Origin: an uncultured Mogibacterium sp.
Lineage (GTDB): Bacteria > Bacillota > Clostridia > Peptostreptococcales > Anaerovoracaceae
Direction of reading: 5' to 3'
DNA: 61,371 nt
Assembly: GCF_938041965.1 (NCBI RefSeq)
Contig: NZ_CALISE010000008.1
Coordinates: 1 to 61,371, forward strand
Part shown: positions 41,403 to 49,405 of the stretch, piece after piece
Numbering within the stretch: position 1 is the first letter of the stretch
Layout: every line of letters begins with the position of its first letter
Notes under the pieces: generated by a model
The model's database searches: none
Seen by the model: only the letters and a program-made list of their open reading frames with translations
Told to the model about the DNA's origin: nothing
Position numbers and translations under genes: made by a program

Positions 41403-42770
41403 ATGACAGAACTTGAAAGAAAGCGCAAATTCCCGATAGCGTTTTGGGTTTGTGGCTGTACAGAGATCTTTGAACGTCTATCATTTTATCTTGGTCGTTC
41501 TCTGATTCTAGTTTTTGTTACCACTGCTGTTGCATCTGGTGGACTTGGTCTTGCTAATACAACAGGCGCAAAGATGCAGGCGGATTTAACCGCTTATTCA
41601 TATCTTGCAGGTTTCCTAGGAGCATTCATCACCGATAAATTAGTAGGTGCCAGATATACTACTCCGGTCGGAATGCTTATAATCGCAATCGGTTACTTCT
41701 CTGGATCCGTTGCACATGATGCTACGCTCGTATATGTAATGGTATTCTGCGTCGCATTTGGTCTAGGTCTATTTAAGACTGGTCCACTTATCGGAAGAGT
41801 TGTACGCCCTGAGGATCTTAACTCAGCATATTCTATCCGCTATTCACTCGTTAACGTCGGCGCATTCTTCGGACCGCTAGTTGCTGGAATCCTTTATCAA
41901 TACACCTTTAAGTCAGGCGATGTACTCGGCTTCCGTCCTTGCTTTAGACTTGCTGCTATATCAATGCTTCTTGGTTGTATCTGGTTCACAGTTGGAATGC
42001 TGCTAAAAGGTAAGGACTATGGCAAGAAGCCATTTAAGATGTACAAGACCGAAGAAGAGTTACAGAGAGAGGCTGAAGAGAAGGCAGCGGCAAAGACACA
42101 TCAAAAGATGACTCTGCTCGAGAAGAAGCGTGTATCCGCAATCGTTCTAGTTTCAGCCTTTCAGATAATATTTTGGATGTTCTGGTATCTAGCTTATCTT
42201 CCAATCTACTACCACTGGACAGAGAATATGAACTGGAAGGTTGGCGGATTTACTGTTCCTACAACATGGTTCGACTCACTAAACGCTCTGCTATGTGTAA
42301 TTTCCGGACCGCTCACTGCGCTTCTATGGCAGAAGCTTGCAGCTCGCCCACAAGGTGATATAAGTATATTCAAGAAGCTTGGTATTGGATTAGCATTCCT
42401 CGGTATCGGATACATCTACTATGCAGTTATCGACATCGTGCGTGGAGATAGCAAACCTACAGTACTGTTACTGATCATATTCTTCCTATTCTTAACACTA
42501 GGAGAGATGTTCTTCTCACCTCTTGGAAATGCATTTATCGGACAGTACTCACCAAGCCGACTTCTTGCTATCATGTCGGCCGTATGGGGTCTAGGTCTAT
42601 TCGCTGCTGCTAAGCTATACGGAAATGTATATGCATTTGCATTCAGTGGAAAGTTCGCATTCTCCAAAGCTTGTATAACAATCGCTGCTATTGCATTTGT
42701 GAGTACAATTATCCTATTCGCTATCGACGGAAAGTTAATGTCGCTAGTTAAGGATAAGGATGAGGCATAA
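41403..42770 (+). CDS. MFS transporter, POT/PTR-like
   Basis: Integral membrane protein of 455 aa with about 12 hydrophobic helices. Near the N-terminus CTEIFERLSFYLGR resembles the ExxERFxYY signature of proton-coupled oligopeptide transporters, and GLGLFKTGPLIGRVVRPEDLNSAYSIRYSLVNVGAFFGPL at about 115-155 resembles the PTR2 motif. A cytoplasmic charged loop (about 205-245) separates the two halves. The ATG at 41403 follows AAGGAGG; the frame continues upstream to 41304 without a ribosome site. Peptide uptake would fit an amino-acid fermenter, but the substrate is not proven. Confidence 0.75.
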   Translation: MTELERKRKFPIAFWVCGCTEIFERLSFYLGRSLILVFVTTAVASGGLGLANTTGAKMQADLTAYSYLAGFLGAFITDKLVGARYTTPVGMLIIAIGYFSGSVAHDATLVYVMVFCVAFGLGLFKTGPLIGRVVRPEDLNSAYSIRYSLVNVGAFFGPLVAGILYQYTFKSGDVLGFRPCFRLAAISMLLGCIWFTVGMLLKGKDYGKKPFKMYKTEEELQREAEEKAAAKTHQKMTLLEKKRVSAIVLVSAFQIIFWMFWYLAYLPIYYHWTENMNWKVGGFTVPTTWFDSLNALLCVISGPLTALLWQKLAARPQGDISIFKKLGIGLAFLGIGYIYYAVIDIVRGDSKPTVLLLIIFFLFLTLGEMFFSPLGNAFIGQYSPSRLLAIMSAVWGLGLFAAAKLYGNVYAFAFSGKFAFSKACITIAAIAFVSTIILFAIDGKLMSLVKDKDEA

Positions 42771-42893
42771 GAGCAATAAGACTTAAATAAATTACTGATA
42801 TCTACACTATTAATATATGACTCTATACTCTTTAATGAAGCTATATAGACTGAACATATCATATAGTAACTAGGGAGCACATCTAATCCTGAG

Positions 42894-42924
42894 GTAGCTG
42901 CTGATTTCAGCAGCTACATTTTTT
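42894..42924 (+). terminator. Terminator of the transporter gene
   Basis: GTAGCTGCTGA and TCAGCAGCTAC form an 11-bp perfect stem with a 2-base loop, then ATTTTTT. Confidence 0.85.
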
Positions 42925-42995
42925 ATATCTAATTGAAGCTAATATTATACTTAGTATTCCTCTATATAAACGTCAACAACAGCAAGCTCAATTAA

Positions 42996-43508
42996 TTTAA
43001 TATTCTTTGTATTCCGTCAGGACTATACTCTGTAATCTATATCCGACTATTTAGTTTTTCTGCAATCTCAATATTTGCAGATACAACGGCTGATATCTCT
43101 CAAGATGCAGTAGTCACTGGAAGCATTAATAGCTCTGCCAACACTTTTACAGAAACTGACACAGTCTCTGTAGATACCTCTATAAACAGGCCTGTTAATA
43201 GAGGAGACTACGTGTCATATAGTTTTGACAATTTAGCGATGGGTAATCTCGCGAATAGAGATATTACACTGCGAGGAACCAATACAGTAATAGGTAAAAT
43301 CATCGTTACGGATGCAGGAGTCAACCAAGCGGATAAACAGATCACTGGCTCAGAAAACGATAAAGAAAGTGCAGTTCCAGGAAGTCGTGTTGGTTATAAA
43401 TTCAAAGTAGTTTTTAATGAAAATGCCACAGGTCATTCTTCACTTCATTATACCTTTAATTATGCAAATACTGTCGAATCAGTAAAATATTTCTTAAAGT
43501 TTATATAA
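42996..43508 (+). pseudogene. Remnant of a secreted adhesin-like protein
   Basis: An open frame of 170 codons with no ATG, GTG or TTG in its first 72 codons. It nevertheless reads like an exported protein: a hydrophobic run ending SAISIFADTTADISQD, like a signal peptide and cleavage site, then Thr/Ser/Asn-rich beta-type sequence with repeated Val-Thr-Gly and Asn-rich segments resembling the N-terminal Ig-like domain of Gram-positive adhesins. It stops after VESVKYFLKFI, far short of the hundreds of residues usual for such proteins and with no LPxTG anchor. The start codon seems to have been lost and the C-terminus truncated. A GTG at 43212 gives only 98 codons and lacks a ribosome site. Confidence 0.55.
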
Positions 43509-43534
43509 ATACAGTTTAAAATCTTATTACCGAA

Positions 43535-43564
43535 GAATGATTGGGCATTATGCCCAATCATTTT
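43535..43564. terminator. Bidirectional terminator between remnant and ABC operon
   Basis: AATGATTGGGCA and TGCCCAATCATT are a 12-bp perfect stem with a 3-base loop, followed by T residues on the plus strand. Confidence 0.75.
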
Positions 43565-43671
43565 GTATTAAGAGATTTCGTTTCTCTGTTCGATATTAAA
43601 AATATCCAAAAGCTCTTAATATTACAGAGCCTTTGGATTATATAACTCTAATTAATTTTAAGTTTTAATTA

Positions 43672-44385
43672 CTATCTACCCTTGATTTCTTTCACTCTTG
43701 GAACTATTAAGTAAAGCGGAATTATGTTCAAGATGAACACTATTAGAAATAGCAAAACATCTTTTGAATCAACTGGACGCCCTGACGAAATCGCTGTTAC
43801 GATATCACTGTAATAGTATCCAGGGAAAATCATCTGAATTTTGCTAACAGCCCCGATGAATCCTCCATCTGCACCTAGAGAAGCAAATGGTATTATTGTC
43901 ATCGCTGCCAAGATAATAGCAGGAAAGCTTATCGTATCAAGTGTCTTTGCATCAACGCGCACACCGAGCACAAAACCGATAATGCTAAAATATATTCCCA
44001 TAACCGTGAGGAGTAGAAACTGAACTACAAGACTGGTTGTAACATGGAGGTTAAAAAAAGAAACGGCGAATGCAAGTACAGCCATGAATATTAGCGTGTT
44101 TAACGCTAGTTGAACGAGCATCTGATCAATAAGGTAGTCTTTCACAGCATATCTTGTGAACCTCGATTCAAATGAGTAGAACTCAATATTTGTTGCGATT
44201 CGCTTGCTAAACGTTGCTAGGCTGTTTCCAATGATTCCAATAAATACTGCTATACCGAATACTATGTTCGGTAAAACACCCTTTTGCACATTGGAAATAA
44301 ACACATACCATATAACAGGAACGAAGATAGTAAATAGAAGAAATCTTTTATTTCTTAAAACCTGTTTTAATTGTATCATCTTCAT
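43672..44385 (-). CDS. ABC-2 type transporter permease
   Basis: Membrane protein of 237 aa with about six helices (roughly 15-35, 45-65, 95-120, 130-150, 160-180 and 210-230), the ABC-2 permease layout. It begins with a basic cytoplasmic segment (MIQLKQVLRNKRF). The ATG at 44385 is nine bases after a GGAGG that lies inside the last codons of the ATPase gene, so translation is coupled. With the ATPase it forms an exporter of the kind that often gives bacteriocin self-immunity or lipid/peptide efflux. Its promoter has a LytTR site, linking it to the neighbouring ComDE-like pair. Confidence 0.8.
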   Translation of the reverse strand: MKMIQLKQVLRNKRFLLFTIFVPVIWYVFISNVQKGVLPNIVFGIAVFIGIIGNSLATFSKRIATNIEFYSFESRFTRYAVKDYLIDQMLVQLALNTLIFMAVLAFAVSFFNLHVTTSLVVQFLLLTVMGIYFSIIGFVLGVRVDAKTLDTISFPAIILAAMTIIPFASLGADGGFIGAVSKIQMIFPGYYYSDIVTAISSGRPVDSKDVLLFLIVFILNIIPLYLIVPRVKEIKGR

Positions 44386-44389
44386 AGCT

Positions 44390-45061
44390 TTAGTCCTCCA
44401 TTTCGATTTTCTCACGGTAATACTGTTCTATTGTCCTGCCAGAATCATGGATGGACTCCACCGATTCATTTGCAGTTATTATTCCATCCTTCAAGATGAG
44501 CACCTTTGTAAAGAAACGATCTATCTGATTGAAGTCGTGAGTGACAATTACCGATGTGTAATTCTTATTCTCGAGTAGCTTCCAAAAATTATCTACCGAT
44601 TCAAGATCCATACCTGTAGTCGGTTCATCTAAAAAAATAAGCTTGGGAGAATTAAGCAACGTCAGTAAAAGTGATAAACGCCTTTTCTGTCCACCAGATA
44701 AGCTTCCGACATACTGCTTCTGATGTTCTTGAAGTTCAACCGACATAAGCAGTTCCTCAATACAGGTATCGTTTAATTCATTCATTTTGCACTTTAGACT
44801 AACAATTTCAAATACTGTCAAATCATCGATAAGTATATCTGCTTGTGGCATCATGCTTATTTCAGTCTGAAAATCAAGGCTAGTATCTACTTCACCTGAA
44901 TTAGCCACTATCTGTCCAGCAATTATCTTAAAAAGAGTGCTCTTACCAGCACCGTTACATCCTAGCAATGCGACTCTATCTCCTTCTGAAATCTCAAATG
45001 TCACACCCTTTAAAACTTCTTTATTTTTAAACGTTTTCTCTATCTCTTTTACTTTAAACAT
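44390..45061 (-). CDS. ABC transporter ATP-binding protein
   Basis: ATPase of 223 aa. Walker A is LLGCNGAGKSTLFK at about 32-45, the signature is LSGGQKRRLSL at about 125-135 and Walker B is KLIFLDEPTTGMDLES at about 145-160, with the switch His in VIVTHDFNQ at about 177. Start ATG 45061 follows GGAGG by five bases; the longer frame to 45100 crosses the promoter. It is 4 bases upstream of the permease. Bacteriocin-immunity and antimicrobial-efflux ATPases look like this, and regulation by a pheromone-type response regulator supports that class. Confidence 0.9.
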   Translation of the reverse strand: MFKVKEIEKTFKNKEVLKGVTFEISEGDRVALLGCNGAGKSTLFKIIAGQIVANSGEVDTSLDFQTEISMMPQADILIDDLTVFEIVSLKCKMNELNDTCIEELLMSVELQEHQKQYVGSLSGGQKRRLSLLLTLLNSPKLIFLDEPTTGMDLESVDNFWKLLENKNYTSVIVTHDFNQIDRFFTKVLILKDGIITANESVESIHDSGRTIEQYYREKIEMED

Positions 45062-45098
45062 ATGAGCCTCCGTTCTTCTATTCTTGCTTTGTGACAAC

Positions 45099-45166
45099 AT
45101 TATAGGTCATACCCAATTAATAAAACCATGTTTGTCAAGAACGGCACTTAAAATGTCGCTAACGGT
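45099..45166 (-). promoter_or_regulatory. LytTR-activated promoter of the ABC transporter operon
   Basis: Reading leftward, two 9-bp direct repeats, ACCGTTAGC (45158-45166) and GCCGTTCTT (45137-45145), are separated by exactly 12 bases, the classic LytTR/ComE/AgrA recognition pattern. Nine bases later comes a poor -35 (GGTTTT, 45122-45127), then 17 bases and a consensus TATAAT -10 (45099-45104). A weak -35 with an activator site just upstream is the expected design of a ComE/AgrA-dependent promoter. Confidence 0.75.
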
Positions 45167-45220
45167 TAATCATCCACTCATAAATTCGTGCTTTATTAAG
45201 GTGACTAATCGAAGGCATAC

Positions 45221-45245
45221 AAAAGCCTGGATATTTACTATCCAG
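45221..45245 (-). terminator. Terminator of the histidine kinase transcript
   Basis: CTGGATA and TATCCAG form a 7-bp stem with a 5-base loop, followed by GCTTTT on the minus strand, 28 bases after the kinase stop. It separates the regulator unit from the ABC unit. Confidence 0.6.
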
Positions 45246-45273
45246 ACCACATGTATGAAAATATATTAGTGTG

Positions 45274-46575
45274 TTATTTTCTAAATGTAATCGTCTGAGA
45301 GAACAAATAATCTGCACTTCGAGTATATACGGACGAAAAAGGATACTTTGCAAGGATGACTCTGATATTATGAAGTCCAATCCCTCTTCCCTTGCCTTTA
45401 CTTGAGTAACCTTCTTCAAATATATGACTGATATTCACCTTATCCTCTTTGGTCGAATTTTCAATCACTAATATCAGATTTTCACCATCGATAATCAGTG
45501 CAACTGTCAGCTTTGGCACTTCTGACTCTAAGCTAGCTTCGATTGCATTATCACAAAGAATTGACATCACTTTGATAAAGTCTAGCAGATCTATCTTGAA
45601 GTCATATACAGCATCTTCAATCTCAATTGCGATTTCCACACCTCTACTATGTGCTTCAATAAGCTTTGCAGAAAGTACACTTTTCACGGCATCGTTTTTA
45701 ATATTAGTGAGTTTTGATATATCAAACTTGCTGTTATATAGTTGTTTACCACTGTCCTCGAGAACACCTTCATAGACGCTCTTGATTGCATCGATATCCT
45801 TATTATCAATACCTACTTTTATACTGGTAAGGATATTGATGTAGTCATGGCGAAAGCTGCGAATCTCACCGTATAAATTCTCAATTTGATGACTATAATT
45901 TGATAGTTCGCTTAGCTGAATATCCTTTTGTTTAAGGATCTCCTCCTTAAGCTTTTCCTTTGAGGTTGAATTTAGATAAAGCAGCATCACAAAGAACAAT
46001 ATAATATAGGCATCATTGACATTACCACGCAAGTAATCAGCATGCGATATTTTCTCACCAAAAATCATAAGGACTGAAATAATAAGCATGTATACAAGCA
46101 TTGATACATCCACGACAAGTAGCATACGATTAAAGAAATTGCGCTCAAGTCCCCTTTTCAAATCGTTAAAGTCCAATCTCAGAGTTTTAATGATTAAAAG
46201 GTAGAAAGGAAGTGTGAGAGCATCAATCAATAAATCATAAATACTAATATTTACCTCATTATAAACCGCGATTCCCACTAGAGGGAATAAGTGATACGCA
46301 AGTAGTCTTCCGAGCAAGCTTAATATAACGATAGGATAAATCCCTATAAATATGTTAAATAGCTTATTACCATGAGGATTAGCGAAAAAGCTGTATGCTA
46401 CAAATATAAAAAAATAGCCGAAGTATCCAGCTGGTGGGCATAACATAAAAATCAAAACGTAAACCAGCGGAAAAATCATATACCAATGCGGCTTAAACTT
46501 TTTCTCACTTACCTGACTGTATAAAAGCATTGTTAAGAGTATCTTAAGCACAACAATAAAAATTTTTAACAACAT
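45274..46575 (-). CDS. ComD/BlpH/AgrC-type sensor histidine kinase
   Basis: Quorum-sensing-type kinase of 433 aa. Residues 1-210 contain about six or seven membrane helices that form the peptide-sensing part. A short coiled coil (about 210-235) leads to the phosphoacceptor region IRSFRHDYINILTSIKVGI at about 240-258 with the His. The GHKL ATPase domain shows ILCDNAIEASLE (N box) at about 340 and GKGRGIGLHNIR (G box) near 393. The H-box region is very like streptococcal BlpH and ComD. The ATG at 46575 is preferred to a GTG at 46587 that overlaps the AAGG site. No pheromone gene is visible nearby. Confidence 0.85.
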   Translation of the reverse strand: MLLKIFIVVLKILLTMLLYSQVSEKKFKPHWYMIFPLVYVLIFMLCPPAGYFGYFFIFVAYSFFANPHGNKLFNIFIGIYPIVILSLLGRLLAYHLFPLVGIAVYNEVNISIYDLLIDALTLPFYLLIIKTLRLDFNDLKRGLERNFFNRMLLVVDVSMLVYMLIISVLMIFGEKISHADYLRGNVNDAYIILFFVMLLYLNSTSKEKLKEEILKQKDIQLSELSNYSHQIENLYGEIRSFRHDYINILTSIKVGIDNKDIDAIKSVYEGVLEDSGKQLYNSKFDISKLTNIKNDAVKSVLSAKLIEAHSRGVEIAIEIEDAVYDFKIDLLDFIKVMSILCDNAIEASLESEVPKLTVALIIDGENLILVIENSTKEDKVNISHIFEEGYSSKGKGRGIGLHNIRVILAKYPFSSVYTRSADYLFSQTITFRK

Positions 46576-46595
46576 TTCTCTAAACACCTTAATAT

Positions 46596-47330
46596 CTAAT
46601 AATTGAATTTTTCAAGAAGACCTCTGTATTTCATCCTTGATATCAGACAGCTCTCTCCATTTTCAAACAGAGCAACCTTGCTCTCCTTATCTATCTTAAT
46701 TACATTATCAGGATTAACTACAAATGATCTATGACAGCGGTAGAGGCGGCTATCAGCCTTCTCAACATCAGCGATGCTACCATAAAACTCCATACGTTCA
46801 TCTTTAGTATGCAAAATTACTTTGTGAATCGTCGGAGAAGTCTCGAAATACAATATACTATTAAACGGCACCTGTACACGTGCCATGGATGTTTCAATAG
46901 CGAACGAATCTTGAGCTATGTTTGACCCAACCTTGCAAATAGTGTACTCGATAGCCGAACAAACTCGCTCTTTGAATAACTCTTCATCAAGTGCTTTATT
47001 GATAAAGTCCAGCGCAGCTACTTTATATTTAAACGTAACAGGCATAAACTCTGTATGCGTTGTTACAAATACGATTGTCGCATTAGGATCTCGGCTACGA
47101 ATTTCCTTAGCAATATCCAGTCCCTTCTGTTCTTCTCCCTTAATCTCGATATCAAGGAAAAACAGTTGATGGGAACCGAATTCTGAGATATTATCTAGCA
47201 TCTGCTTCGGACTGCTAAAAATTTCTGGAGTTTTACACTTCAAAGCTTTCTGGGCGATCACATCCCTGATTATATTGTCGATTCGTGATTGCTGCAGAAT
47301 CTCATCTTCTAAAATGAATATATTAATCAT
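46596..47330 (-). CDS. LytTR response regulator (ComE/BlpR/AgrA type)
   Basis: Response regulator of 244 aa. The receiver domain (1-130) has the acidic pocket FILEDE at 4-9, the phospho-acceptor Asp in LFFLDIEIKGEEQKGLDIA at about 58 and the switch Thr in IVFVTTHTEF near 89. Residues about 140-240 form a LytTR DNA-binding domain (ILYFETSPTIHKVILHTK, RLYRCHRSFVVNPDNVIKID, CLISRMKYRGLL). The ATG at 47330 has GGAGT ten or so bases upstream. It is the first gene of the regulator unit, 20 bases before the kinase ATG, and its predicted target is the LytTR site upstream of the ABC operon. Confidence 0.9.
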   Translation of the reverse strand: MINIFILEDEILQQSRIDNIIRDVIAQKALKCKTPEIFSSPKQMLDNISEFGSHQLFFLDIEIKGEEQKGLDIAKEIRSRDPNATIVFVTTHTEFMPVTFKYKVAALDFINKALDEELFKERVCSAIEYTICKVGSNIAQDSFAIETSMARVQVPFNSILYFETSPTIHKVILHTKDERMEFYGSIADVEKADSRLYRCHRSFVVNPDNVIKIDKESKVALFENGESCLISRMKYRGLLEKFNY

Positions 47331-47416
47331 TTGATTTACTCCTAATACCTCATCAGCTCTTACTATCCAACTTGTATGCATATTCAGGTCAAAAATAACT
47401 GCCCATATTTTATCAT

Positions 47417-47448
47417 TAAAAGACCCATCCAGTAAACTGGATGGGTCT
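47417..47448 (-). terminator. Terminator of the aminopeptidase P gene
   Basis: AGACCCATCCAG and CTGGATGGGTCT form a 12-bp perfect stem with a 4-base loop, then TTTTAA on the minus strand, 39 bases after the stop. Confidence 0.85.
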
Positions 47449-47486
47449 CTCTTTACTTTATCTATACTAAGATAGATTAATTTTGC

Positions 47487-49277
47487 TTAAACCTCTCTCG
47501 TATACTTAGCAAGGTACTCTCTCTCATCCTCTTCTAGGTATGGAGCGATAACCTCATATACATGCTTATGGTAGTCATTAAGCTGCTTGCGCTCTTCAGG
47601 AGTCATGAACTCTGGATCAATAGCATCTAGGTCAAATGGAACTAGCGTTATTGGCTCAAATTTGAGGAACTTACCGTATTCATTAACTTCATCTAGTACG
47701 CAGAGAAGCTCATTCTCAAGACGAACTCCGTGAGAACCTTCAATGTAGATTCCTGGCTCATCAGTGATAACCATGCCCTCATCAATTACGCACTGGTTGC
47801 CCTTTCTGTATACCCAGCGGAAGCTAGCAGGTCCCTCGTGGATATTTAGAAGGTATCCTACACCATGACCGGTTCCGTGGTTGAAGTTTAGATGGCGATC
47901 CCAGTATGGCTTCCTTGCATATGCGTCGAGGATTACACCATTACAGCCGTATAGGAACTTAGCATTTGCTAGAGATAGGTTACTGATAGCAACTAGAGTG
48001 AAATCCTTCTTCATCTGGTCTGTAATCTCACCTACAACATAAGTTCTCGTGATATCTGTTGAACCCTCATAGAATCCTGCTCCTGTATCTGTTAGGTGGA
48101 GTCCCTTAGGTAGCACTGGAATGTCTGTCTCAGGAGATGGTGCGTAGTGAACTATTGCGGCATGAGCTCCATATGATGAAATTGGCTCAAAACTTGGACG
48201 GATGAAGTTTCCGAGCTCAGCACGGAACTCATCTAGCTTGTTAGCAACGCTAAGCTCTGTCATCTTAATCTTGCCAACATTTTCCTTGAGCCACTTCATA
48301 AGACGTAGATGTGCAATGCTGTCCTTAATCTGAGCTTTTCTTATGTTCTCTAGCTCAACATGGTTCTTTACATTTTTGAAAATCATCTCTGGATTCATCA
48401 CGTCAATCTTCTTAACTGACTCAGGGATGTTGCAAAATAGTGCATAGTTAACCTTGGAAGCATCAAGCATCAACTTAGTATCTTCAGGTATATACTTAAT
48501 ATCCTCATAAATGTCATTGTATGGGTGTAGAACTACTCCGTCTTTTTCGAAGTGAGCTTTAATCTCGTCACTTAGTTTACGCTCATCTATATACAGGTGA
48601 TATTCATTTGCATCCATCAGAGCATATGACAGAACTAGTGGGAAGAAGTCGATATCATCTCCACGGATATTCAGTGTCCAGCAGATATCGTCAAGCGTTG
48701 TAACAACGTGCATATCTGCTTCAGCTTCTACCATCTTCTCACGGATATCTGCAAGCTTTTCAGCAACGGTCTTTCCAGTATATTTTACTTCAAGCTCAAA
48801 TGCTGGCTTCTCGGAGAGCGGTGGTCTGGCTGTCCAGATCTCATCGATTAGGTCAACACTATACTCGATGCATCCTTCGTGCTTCTTAGCAATTTCATCA
48901 TATAGCTGTCCTTCATCCATGGATACAACTCTTCCATCAAATCCGATTTTCTCGCCTTTCTTAAGGTTGCTATTTAGAAACGCATCTAGCGTTGGAACAC
49001 CAGGCTCACCCATCTTCATGAGCTCAACAGTTGTGCCCTGAAGCTGCTCTCCAGCCTGAAGGAAATATCTTCCATCAACCCATAGCCAAGCTCCGTCCAG
49101 CCCTACTACTGCAACGCCTGCAGAACCAGAGAATCCTGTTATGAACTTCCTTGCTTTGAAGTGCTCACCAACATACTCTGACTGATGAAAATCAGCCGTT
49201 GGAACAACGTAATAATTAATATCGTGCTCCTGCATCTTAGAACGGAGTGCAGCGAGTCTCTCCTGAATTACATTCAT
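47487..49277 (-). CDS. Xaa-Pro aminopeptidase (M24B, long form)
   Basis: Removes N-terminal residues before proline; 596 aa, the length of the eukaryote-like long aminopeptidase P. Two N-terminal creatinase-like domains (1-155 and 160-310) precede the pita-bread catalytic domain. The five metal ligands can be placed as Asp in TDTGAGFYEGSTDITRTY (two Asp, about 390-402), His in HGTGHGVGYLLNIHEGP (about 462), Glu in TDEPGIYIEGSHGVRLENEL (about 495) and the last Glu in the same block (about 509). Start ATG follows AAAGGAG. It fits a peptide-consuming lifestyle together with pepT. Confidence 0.92.
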   Translation of the reverse strand: MNVIQERLAALRSKMQEHDINYYVVPTADFHQSEYVGEHFKARKFITGFSGSAGVAVVGLDGAWLWVDGRYFLQAGEQLQGTTVELMKMGEPGVPTLDAFLNSNLKKGEKIGFDGRVVSMDEGQLYDEIAKKHEGCIEYSVDLIDEIWTARPPLSEKPAFELEVKYTGKTVAEKLADIREKMVEAEADMHVVTTLDDICWTLNIRGDDIDFFPLVLSYALMDANEYHLYIDERKLSDEIKAHFEKDGVVLHPYNDIYEDIKYIPEDTKLMLDASKVNYALFCNIPESVKKIDVMNPEMIFKNVKNHVELENIRKAQIKDSIAHLRLMKWLKENVGKIKMTELSVANKLDEFRAELGNFIRPSFEPISSYGAHAAIVHYAPSPETDIPVLPKGLHLTDTGAGFYEGSTDITRTYVVGEITDQMKKDFTLVAISNLSLANAKFLYGCNGVILDAYARKPYWDRHLNFNHGTGHGVGYLLNIHEGPASFRWVYRKGNQCVIDEGMVITDEPGIYIEGSHGVRLENELLCVLDEVNEYGKFLKFEPITLVPFDLDAIDPEFMTPEERKQLNDYHKHVYEVIAPYLEEDEREYLAKYTREV

Positions 49278-49405
49278 TTAAAGTCTCCTTTCGAATGAAC
49301 AATTAAATAATTATATTTAATAATAATATCCTAAATTGATTATAGCACCAGATACGTGTGGCAAAAAGCCCAACTCCATAATCTGGTGCATAATAATACT
49401 ATTTC

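Noticed and set aside
45084..45269. 61-codon plus-strand ORF as a pheromone precursor for the ComDE-like pair
   Set aside because: It runs antisense through the LytTR promoter and the kinase terminator, has no double-glycine or AgrD-like motif and no ribosome site.
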